NCBI GenBank assembly: GCA_003567495.1
Contig: PWZK01000082.1
Span: 1-5,338, forward strand
DNA length: 5,338 nucleotides
Source: Candidatus Brocadiaceae bacterium
GTDB taxonomy: Bacteria > Planctomycetota > Brocadiia > SM23-32
Direction of reading: 5' to 3'
Positions 1 through 5,338 of the stretch are shown piece after piece. A program made the position numbers and the translations under genes. Within the stretch, counting starts at the first letter, position 1. Each line of letters begins with the position of its first letter. The notes beneath the pieces were generated by a model. The model made no database searches and was not told the DNA's origin. It saw only the letters and a list, made by a program, of their open reading frames with translations.

Positions 1-155
1 CACTCACATATGTTCGGGCAATGCGCCTCCCTGCAAACAGTCCTCAGGTGCAGACGCCCCAGCGCGGCGTTTACCGCGGAGTGTTTGCCCTGCTCCGGCA
101 ATCTCTTGCTGAGCCATGCCGGCGGTTTTTTGCTTTCCCCGATGCTCTGGTTCAT
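1..155 (-). CDS. lipA: Lipoyl synthase, N-terminal fragment (runs off left edge)
   Basis: Only the first 51 codons and two bases of the next lie in the window. The reading starts MNQSIGESKKPPAWLSKRLP and continues to LRTVCREAHCPNICE. This matches the LipA N-terminus: a KPxWLxxRLP segment, then the TVCxEAxCPNxxEC motif that binds the auxiliary 4Fe-4S cluster. Cys41 and Cys46 are visible. The third ligand, position 52, begins TG and is cut by the window edge. Known role: LipA is a radical-SAM enzyme that inserts two sulfurs into octanoyl groups on lipoyl domains and sacrifices the auxiliary cluster. The radical-SAM CxxxCxxC motif would lie outside the window. The ATG at 155 is chosen because an in-frame TGA lies five codons upstream; no strong ribosome binding site is visible. 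It follows apbE by 35 bp on the same strand, so co-transcription is likely. Cys50 is an extra cysteine inside the motif. The family call is firm for so short a piece, because the motif is distinctive. Confidence 0.88.
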   Translation of the reverse strand, partial: MNQSIGESKKPPAWLSKRLPEQGKHSAVNAALGRLHLRTVCREAHCPNICE

Positions 156-190
156 AAGTTCAGTGACTCATTCGGGCTTCTCAATGTGGG

Positions 191-1273
191 TTAAAACTTT
201 TCCGTGTCTTTTGGAAAAGTTTTATTTTTGAACCCGTCGGAATAATGGAACACAAATTCTTCTTTTTCCCCATTTCTTTCCATAATCATACACTCGACAC
301 CGTCCAGTGAGTTCACGAGAGACAGCCCGGCCGCCGGTTCCATTACGCTTAAAGCGGTTGCGAGTGCGTCGGCCGTGAGCGCATCGGGGGCGATGAGCGT
401 AGCGGACGGGACGTTTTCGGCCGGTCGCCCGGTTCGCGGGTCCATTATGTGCGAGTAGCGTTTTCCGTTTATTGTGAAGTATCTTGCATAGTCGCCGCTC
501 GTGGCCAGGGAAGTATTATCCACTGCCAGCCTGGCGGTGGATTCAGATCCATTGCGCGGGTCCCGCACAAGAATTTGCCATCGTTCTCCGTCTCCGCGGC
601 GCCCCAGGGCCGCCATATCGCCGCCGATATTTACAAGTGCGCTTTTACACCCCGCTTTTTTGAGTTCGGCTACAGCCAGATCTGCGGCGTATCCTTTAGC
701 TATTCCGCCGAGATCAATAAGCATTCCTTCAGCAAGCAGTTTTACCTTGCCATCTTCTACTAGCTCTATTTTGTCGGAACCGATCCGCCCGAGTGTCTCT
801 TCTATCAGTTCACCTGCCGGCTCCCGGCCGTTTTCCCGGGCTTGTTGCCATATTTTTTTTAACGGAGTGAAAGTGATATCGAAAGCACCATCGGTGAGGT
901 CGGAGAAGTAAATGGATTGTTCTATTACATTATAGGTATGTCCCGATACTTTTACGGCGACACCGGGCCCCGCCCTGTTTATTGTGCTGATGTCGCTGTC
1001 GGGCCTGTAGAAGCTCATCAGACGGTTAACTTTTTCAATAGCTTTAACGGCCGGCTCTATAAACTCAGCGGCCCGGCCGGTATCCTCCGCATAAACGATT
1101 ACGGAGGCATCGGTGCCCATTGTTTCAAAATGGAAAATAAACCGTCCCGGTTCACCGGTCTTCTTTACTAACGGCCGTATGTCATTGGACCGGGTGGATT
1201 GCAAAAAAACGGGTATAATTATCAGAAGAAAAAATGCAATAGCAAGGACTATTTTTAAGGTTTTATTTTGCAT
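191..1273 (-). CDS. apbE: FAD:protein FMN transferase (ApbE family), membrane-anchored
   Basis: The 360-residue protein transfers FMN from FAD onto Thr or Ser of target proteins such as NqrB/NqrC or RnfG/RnfD, outside the cytoplasmic membrane. The N-terminus is short and basic, then a hydrophobic segment covers about residues 8-24. It has no lipobox cysteine, so it should be a membrane anchor or uncleaved signal rather than a lipoprotein. Family motifs in order: ETMGT at 50-54, SDISTIN at 93-99, DGAFDITFTPL at 128-138, DLGGIAKGYAAD at 187-198, NIGGD at 215-219, TSGDYARY at 258-265, HIMDPRTGRP at 275-284, and ADALATA at 301-307, whose Asp302 and Thr306 match the Mg-binding pair. Length is normal for the family. 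An in-frame ATG lies 25 codons upstream (1348). I prefer 1273, because it puts the hydrophobic segment at the N-terminus and has GGAG 9 nt upstream. It lies 183 bp after hflX and 35 bp before lipA. No flavinylation target is in the window. Confidence 0.95.
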   Translation of the reverse strand: MQNKTLKIVLAIAFFLLIIIPVFLQSTRSNDIRPLVKKTGEPGRFIFHFETMGTDASVIVYAEDTGRAAEFIEPAVKAIEKVNRLMSFYRPDSDISTINRAGPGVAVKVSGHTYNVIEQSIYFSDLTDGAFDITFTPLKKIWQQARENGREPAGELIEETLGRIGSDKIELVEDGKVKLLAEGMLIDLGGIAKGYAADLAVAELKKAGCKSALVNIGGDMAALGRRGDGERWQILVRDPRNGSESTARLAVDNTSLATSGDYARYFTINGKRYSHIMDPRTGRPAENVPSATLIAPDALTADALATALSVMEPAAGLSLVNSLDGVECMIMERNGEKEEFVFHYSDGFKNKTFPKDTEKF

Positions 1274-1336
1274 CTCTGGGTGCTCCGCACATAGTATATA
1301 TCCAGCGAGCCAGGTGTGTTTGCGCATATGCTGTTC

Positions 1337-1358
1337 GGGGCAAAACATTTTTCGCCCC
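1337..1358. repeat. GGGGC/GCCCC hairpin (module A, copy 1)
   Basis: GGGGC at 1337-1341 pairs with GCCCC at 1354-1358, and AAAA at 1342-1345 can pair with T residues at 1348-1352. CTACAGA follows directly. It lies in the spacer between hflX and apbE. A related hairpin (GGGGC, 7-nt loop, GCCCC, then CCTGTAA) lies in the metK-ahcY spacer at 4464-4480. Neither is followed by a proper T-tract, so they do not look like standard terminators. I infer that they belong to a dispersed repeat family. Confidence 0.5.
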
Positions 1359-1373
1359 TACAGAGCGATTTGA

Positions 1374-1409
1374 AACGCCTGTCTGTCTGGCGACAGGCAG
1401 GTGGTTCAC
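1374..1409 (-). repeat. Palindromic dispersed repeat (module B, copy 1)
   Basis: On the minus strand this reads GTGAACCACCTGCCTG, 12 nt of variable centre, then CAGGCGTT. The second copy at 4419-4449 has the same 16-nt and 8-nt ends with a 7-nt centre. Counting flanking bases (1371-1387 and 1392-1408), the arms are 17 nt long with two mismatches and one G-T wobble around a TGGC loop. It lies 48 bp past the hflX stop codon, but no U-tract follows on the minus strand. It therefore looks like a REP-type palindrome or mRNA 3'-end stabiliser rather than an intrinsic terminator. Confidence 0.75.
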
Positions 1410-1456
1410 CGGATGATTAACATATAACGCGAATTTTTGCAACATCCTGCTCACTT

Positions 1457-2761
1457 CTACTTAACTTTGCTTATTTTTCCGCCCATGGATTCAATAAGTC
1501 CGGTTATTGCCGGTGGGCCTTTAACGCGAAATCTTGCGCCACCGTTGTCATAGGAACAGCTGATCACATTACACCTGTTATGCAGGAAAGAGAAAAGCTT
1601 CCCGTTGCCCACACTTGTCTCCACATTCATTTCGACCAGGGATGTATCCCTGAACTCTTCTACTGCCTTTTCAAGCCTGTCGATACCCTCGCCGGTTTTC
1701 GCGCTGACCGTGACAGAGACCCCGGCCCTACGCCTCAGCAAAGGCAGCCTCGAGAAGTCTTCCAATGCGTCAATTTTGTTCAGAACCAGGCAGACAGGTT
1801 TTTCTTTGCACCCTATCCGGGACAGAACATTTTCTACGGCTTCTATCTGTGCCAGGACGCTGTGGGAGGAGGCATCACAGATATGCAGCAGCAGGTCTGC
1901 CTCCCTTGCCTCTTCGAGTGTGGCATGAAATGATGCCACAAGATGGTGGGGGAGTTTGCGGATGAAGCCCACCGTATCGCTGAGCATGATCTCGCATCCG
2001 TCTCCGAGCGTCCAGGCCCTGGTGCGGGTGTCCAGAGTTTCGAAAAGATGATCTTTGACAGTCGCCCCGCCTTCAGTCAATCGGTTCATCAGCGTGGATT
2101 TGCCGGCGTTTGTGTATCCCACCAGGGCAACGGTGAAGAAATGTTCGTTTCTCGACTCAGCCGTTCTGTGATGTCGACCCTCGACCGTTTCAAGTTCCTT
2201 TTTCAGTTCGGAGATACGTTTTTGCACCAGCCTTCGGTCCACTTCCAGTTGCTTTTCGCCCGGCCCTCTGACGCCTATGCCGCCGGAGATATTTCCGCCC
2301 GCCATCCGGTCCAGGTGCGTCCACATCCTTTTGAGCCTCGGGAATGCGTATTCCAGCTGGGCCAGCTCCACCTGCAGCTTGGACTGCAGGCTGCCGGCAT
2401 GCTGCGCGAAAATATCCAGTATAAGCTCGCTCCGGTCACAGACTTTCACCTCGAGCATCTCCTCGAGATTTTTAACCTGCGCCGGCTTTAAATCATCGTC
2501 GCATATAATGATGTCCGTTTTTTCAGCTTCGCACAAACGGGCCAGCTCACGGATTTTCCCTTTCCCGAGGTAGGTGGACGGGCTGGGTCTGTTGCGCTGC
2601 TGCGTGAGCGTTCCGGTCACATTGGCTCCGGCCGTTTTGGCCAGTTCTTTAAGCTCTTCAAGTTCGGTTTCGGCAAGCTCGCGCTCGGTGCCGCGATAGG
2701 TTTGTACCAGTATGGCTCTCTCGGCGCGCAGGTTGAGTTCGGTCCTTTTTAATTCGATCAT
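1457..2761 (-). CDS. hflX: Ribosome-associated GTPase HflX
   Basis: A 434-residue protein, close to the roughly 430 usual for HflX. HflX binds the 50S subunit and splits stalled 70S ribosomes, notably under heat stress. The N-terminal HflX domain shows RAERAILV at 12-19, ELAKTAGA at 39-46 and TYLGKGKIREL at 63-73. A helical linker leads to the Gly-rich GGIGVRGPGEKQLEVDRR at 160-177. The GTPase domain has G1 GYTNAGKST at 215-223, G2 around TLDTRTR at 242-248, G3 DTVGFI at 262-267, G4 NKID at 328-331 and G5 SAKTG at 353-357. A short C-terminal domain follows, and all motifs look intact. The frame stays open far upstream, through the promoter region and antisense to metK, but homology begins only at the ATG at 2761. 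GGAG sits just 1 nt before that ATG; a purine-rich GGGGGGA lies further up and may be the real ribosome binding site. It is divergent from metK and is the first of three minus-strand genes. Confidence 0.97.
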   Translation of the reverse strand: MIELKRTELNLRAERAILVQTYRGTERELAETELEELKELAKTAGANVTGTLTQQRNRPSPSTYLGKGKIRELARLCEAEKTDIIICDDDLKPAQVKNLEEMLEVKVCDRSELILDIFAQHAGSLQSKLQVELAQLEYAFPRLKRMWTHLDRMAGGNISGGIGVRGPGEKQLEVDRRLVQKRISELKKELETVEGRHHRTAESRNEHFFTVALVGYTNAGKSTLMNRLTEGGATVKDHLFETLDTRTRAWTLGDGCEIMLSDTVGFIRKLPHHLVASFHATLEEAREADLLLHICDASSHSVLAQIEAVENVLSRIGCKEKPVCLVLNKIDALEDFSRLPLLRRRAGVSVTVSAKTGEGIDRLEKAVEEFRDTSLVEMNVETSVGNGKLFSFLHNRCNVISCSYDNGGARFRVKGPPAITGLIESMGGKISKVK

Positions 2762-2842
2762 TCTCCGGTGTTTTCCCCCCACAAAATAAATTATCCAGCC
2801 TGATTTTTCAAATAATTCTATTTCAAGCGTCGCAATAAGTAC

Positions 2843-2848
2843 ATTATA
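2843..2848 (-). promoter_or_regulatory. Candidate -10 box for hflX
   Basis: The minus strand carries a perfect TATAAT here, preceded by TTGGT. Transcription would begin near 2836, giving a leader of about 75 nt before the hflX ATG. No good -35 hexamer is found 16-18 nt upstream, so this is only a candidate. Confidence 0.4.
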
Positions 2849-2903
2849 ACCAATACAAAACAAAAATTCATCTTCCGAGAAAATCGCGCCCCATGGACTT
2901 GCG

Positions 2904-2921
2904 CCTTTTTGTGGTAAAAGG
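2904..2921. other. Small A/T-rich hairpin in the hflX-metK intergenic region
   Basis: CCTTTT at 2904-2909 and AAAAGG at 2916-2921 form a 6-bp stem with a TGTGGT loop. It lies beside the larger inverted-repeat element at 2929-3022. On the minus strand it follows a T-rich stretch (TTATTTTTCC). It could help end minus-strand transcription entering from the metK side, but it has no GC-rich stem, and function is unknown. Confidence 0.3.
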
Positions 2922-2928
2922 AAAAATA

Positions 2929-3022
2929 AGGAATTTGCGCACGGAGGACGCGGGACACCGGGCGGATCGCCGGACAATTTGTGTCCCGGCACACGCAAAA
3001 AACTTATGCAGCGCAAATTCCT
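2929..3022. repeat. 94-bp inverted-repeat element with nested stems, upstream of the metK promoter
   Basis: The ends are a perfect 12-bp inverted repeat: AGGAATTTGCGC at 2929-2940 and GCGCAAATTCCT at 3011-3022. Inside, CGGGACAC at 2951-2958 pairs with GTGTCCCG at 2981-2988. Inside that, GGCG at 2961-2964 pairs with CGCC at 2968-2971 around a GAT loop. A competing hairpin, GGACA at 2972-2976 with TGTCC at 2982-2986, would exclude the second stem. The element lies between the divergent hflX and metK promoters, ending 13 bp before the metK -35 box, so it should not be in either leader. No target-site duplication is evident. It could be a MITE or REP-like relic, a small RNA gene, or a regulatory cruciform. 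The remainder of the 384-bp gap shows no coding sequence. Confidence 0.7.
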
Positions 3023-3035
3023 CTGCACCAGTTTT

Positions 3036-3070
3036 TTGCAATCTTCGGGCAGATGTGTTATAGTTATAAT
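3036..3070 (+). promoter_or_regulatory. Sigma-70-type promoter for metK
   Basis: TTGCAA at 3036-3041 is followed after exactly 17 bp by TATAGT at 3059-3064, which carries the extended -10 dinucleotide TG at 3056-3057. A perfect TATAAT lies immediately after it at 3065-3070, but has no good -35 at proper spacing. Starts near 3071-3078 would give a leader of roughly 70-75 nt. The position, between the inverted-repeat element and the metK ribosome binding site, makes this the best promoter in the window. Confidence 0.6.
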
Positions 3071-3089
3071 CCCCGGTTTAAAACAGGGG
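3071..3089 (+). promoter_or_regulatory. Stem-loop at the predicted 5' end of the metK mRNA
   Basis: CCCC at 3071-3074 pairs with GGGG at 3086-3089, and GTTT at 3076-3079 pairs with AAAC at 3081-3084, leaving a G-A mismatch and a loop too tight for full pairing. GTGTTTTG follows, a poor U-tract. It would sit at the start of the metK transcript and could protect the 5' end or act as a weak attenuator. It does not match any SAM riboswitch class that I know. Confidence 0.35.
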
Positions 3090-3145
3090 GTGTTTTGAAA
3101 GTGCCGTGTGATGAATAAAATTAAGCTAATGGAAGGGTTATATTC

Positions 3146-4315
3146 ATGAGCAAAGGAAAAAGATTGATGACGTCGGAGTCTGTATCGGTGGGGCATCCCG
3201 ACAAAGTGGCGGATCAGATAAGCGATGCAATCCTGGACGCATACCTGGAGCAGGACCCGCAGAGCCGGGTGGCGTGTGAAACGCTGATAACTACGGGACT
3301 TGTGCTTATAGCCGGTGAGATAACAAGCAAGGGGCAGGTAAACTGCCGTGACCTGGCTCGCGACACGATCAGGGAGATAGGCTATACCAGCTCTGATATG
3401 GGGTTTGACGCCGACACGTGCGCGGTGCTTGTCGCTTTGGATCGCCAGTCTGAAGATATCGCCATGGGCGTTGATGAGGATTCGGAAAAAAACAAAGACC
3501 AGGGTGCCGGAGACCAGGGCATGATGATGGGCTTTGCCTGTAATGAAACCCCTCAATTGATGCCGCTGCCAATACAGATGTCTCACGAGCTGATGGCACG
3601 GCTCGAGAGCGTGCGAAAGGACGGCAAGCTGCCTTATCTGCGTCCCGACGGCAAAGCCCAGGTCACTGTTGAATACCAGAACGGCACGCCTGTGCGGCTG
3701 GATACTGTAGTGCTCAGCACGCAGCACGATCCCGATGTGGAGAACGGAAAACTTAAATCGGATATCGTAGAGAAAGTTATAATGCCTTGTGTCCCCGACA
3801 AGTTCAGTGGCGACGATATAACGTTTCATATCAACCCCACGGGACGTTTTGTTGTGGGCGGCCCGCATGGCGACTGTGGCCTGACCGGTCGCAAAATAAT
3901 AGTTGACACATATGGCGGGCGCGCCAGGCACGGTGGCGGCGCGTTCAGTGGCAAGGATCCGTCAAAAGTCGACCGGAGCGCAGCCTATGCCACCAGGTAC
4001 GTGGCCAAGAACATCGTTGCCGCCGGGCTGGCCGACAGATGCGAAGTGCACGTGTCCTACGCGATCGGCGTTTCTGCACCCGTATCGGTGGATGTCGATA
4101 CCGAAGGCACTGCCAGGGTCCCCGAACAACGGCTGCGTGAGCTGATCGGCGAGTGTTTTGATCTCACCCCCGCCGGTATAATCGACTACCTGGACCTGCG
4201 CCGCCCCATATTCAGGGAAACAAGCGCGCACGGACACTTCGGTCATGGCAGCCCGGTCTATACGTGGGAAAAAACGGATAAAGTCGATATTTTGAGAAAA
4301 AAAGCAGGGCTTTAA
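3146..4315 (+). CDS. metK: S-adenosylmethionine synthetase (methionine adenosyltransferase)
   Basis: This 389-residue enzyme (E. coli MetK has 384) makes SAM, phosphate and pyrophosphate from methionine and ATP in the cytoplasm, as a tetramer. Visible motifs: [19 protein letters not shown] at 9-27, with His17, Asp19 and Lys20 at the ATP/Mg site; ACETL at 43-47, with Glu45 matching the potassium/Mg ligand; signature one, [12 protein letters not shown], at 120-131; [18 protein letters not shown] at 233-250; signature two, GGGAFSGKD, at 263-271; [11 protein letters not shown] at 271-281; and WEKTDK at 374-379. All expected catalytic residues appear present. Val15 replaces the Glu found before GHPDK in E. 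coli, and the flexible loop before GAGDQG is slightly longer. GGAAGGG at 3131-3137, 8 nt upstream, supports the ATG. It is transcribed divergently from hflX and is followed 214 bp later by ahcY, a common pairing in the activated-methyl cycle. Confidence 0.98.
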   Translation: MSKGKRLMTSESVSVGHPDKVADQISDAILDAYLEQDPQSRVACETLITTGLVLIAGEITSKGQVNCRDLARDTIREIGYTSSDMGFDADTCAVLVALDRQSEDIAMGVDEDSEKNKDQGAGDQGMMMGFACNETPQLMPLPIQMSHELMARLESVRKDGKLPYLRPDGKAQVTVEYQNGTPVRLDTVVLSTQHDPDVENGKLKSDIVEKVIMPCVPDKFSGDDITFHINPTGRFVVGGPHGDCGLTGRKIIVDTYGGRARHGGGAFSGKDPSKVDRSAAYATRYVAKNIVAAGLADRCEVHVSYAIGVSAPVSVDVDTEGTARVPEQRLRELIGECFDLTPAGIIDYLDLRRPIFRETSAHGHFGHGSPVYTWEKTDKVDILRKKAGL

Positions 4316-4418
4316 ATTTCATAAGGAGAAGCGGTTTGGTTGGGGCGTAAGTCCTCAGTGAACCCCGTATCGTAGTTGAAAGAAGAAGAACCACAGATGA
4401 ATACTTATTACAGTGACC

Positions 4419-4449
4419 AACGCCTGCCTGCTGCAGGCAGGTGGTTCAC
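4419..4449 (-). repeat. Palindromic dispersed repeat (module B, copy 2)
   Basis: On the minus strand this copy reads GTGAACCACCTGCCTG, a 7-nt centre, then CAGGCGTT, sharing both ends with the copy at 1374-1409. CCTGCCTG at 4423-4430 and CAGGCAGG at 4434-4441 form a perfect 8-bp stem with a CTG loop. Outer bases 4413-4419 and 4442-4449 extend the pairing imperfectly. It lies in the metK-ahcY spacer. No T-tract follows on either strand, so it is not a standard terminator, though it may damp read-through into ahcY or stabilise the metK mRNA end. Confidence 0.75.
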
Positions 4450-4463
4450 TGAATATATACGTT

Positions 4464-4480
4464 GGGGCTATAGATGCCCC
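4464..4480. repeat. GGGGC/GCCCC hairpin (module A, copy 2)
   Basis: GGGGC at 4464-4468 and GCCCC at 4476-4480 form a 5-bp stem with the loop TATAGAT, followed by CCTGTAA. It resembles the hairpin at 1337-1358 and, like that one, lies within about 40 bp of a module B copy. The order of the two modules is opposite here. The rest of the metK-ahcY spacer holds no gene and no convincing promoter. Confidence 0.4.
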
Positions 4481-4493
4481 CCTGTAACTGTAA

Positions 4494-5338
<845 letters not shown>

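Noticed and set aside
10..231. Plus-strand open frame of 73 codons at the left edge
   Set aside because: It overlaps the lipA start and the apbE end on the other strand, and its translation resembles no protein that I know.
1293..1298. TATACT on the minus strand as an apbE promoter
   Set aside because: There is no -35 at proper spacing, and the start point would fall on the ribosome binding site.
1274..1348. Upstream apbE start adding 25 residues
   Set aside because: It would put a polar stretch ahead of the membrane anchor and overlap the GGGGC hairpin. The ATG at 1273 has GGAG at good spacing.
1371..1408. Long hairpin after hflX as an intrinsic terminator
   Set aside because: No T-tract follows on the minus strand; the match to the copy at 4419-4449 fits a dispersed repeat better.
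3071..3145. SAM-I, SAM-II, SAM-III or SAH riboswitch ahead of metK or ahcY
   Set aside because: None of the conserved core sequences that I know for these classes is present in the metK leader or in the spacer before ahcY.
2762..3931. The hflX reading frame remains open on the minus strand for another 390 codons, antisense to most of metK
   Set aside because: The upstream part lacks any recognisable domain, crosses the promoter region and lies opposite a certain metK gene. HflX homology begins at the ATG at 2761.
4322..4373. Leader peptide after TAAGGAG at 4322-4328
   Set aside because: Possible TTG starts give only 4 or 11 codons with no meaningful sequence, and there is no ATG at suitable spacing.

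Overview
The window reads as an ordinary housekeeping segment of a bacterial chromosome, with two divergent gene groups and several small unexplained inverted-repeat elements between genes. On the minus strand, in order of transcription, are hflX (ribosome-associated GTPase), apbE (FAD:protein FMN transferase) and the first 51 codons of lipA (lipoyl synthase), which runs off the left edge. On the plus strand are metK (S-adenosylmethionine synthetase) and the first 269 codons of ahcY (S-adenosylhomocysteine hydrolase), which runs off the right edge. No phage, transposase, CRISPR, rRNA or tRNA was seen.

Organism: no gene here is a decisive marker. MetK has [17 protein letters not shown] and a Val before GHPDK where E. 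coli MetK has Glu. AhcY is of the shorter archaeal/Thermotoga-like type ([10 protein letters not shown] start). Base composition looks moderate. Short palindromic repeats sit between genes. From memory, this fits an uncultured or anaerobic bacterium of the PVC group (planctomycete, Omnitrophota or similar), but that is a weak inference.

Layout: 1-155 lipA start (-); 191-1273 apbE (-); 1274-1456 spacer with two hairpin repeats; 1457-2761 hflX (-); 2762-3145 divergent control region with a 94-bp inverted-repeat element and a good metK promoter; 3146-4315 metK (+); 4316-4529 spacer with a second copy of the same repeat pair; 4530-5338 ahcY (+, partial).

Function: metK and ahcY are two steps of the activated-methyl cycle. 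MetK makes SAM from Met and ATP. Methyltransferases turn SAM into SAH, and AhcY removes this inhibitory product. LipA, next to them on the other strand, is a radical-SAM enzyme and so a SAM consumer. ApbE attaches FMN to exported or membrane redox proteins; its partner is not in view. HflX rescues or splits stalled ribosomes under stress. I do not see a clearly new multi-gene system. The items most worth checking are the structured element upstream of the metK promoter and the repeat family present in both spacers.
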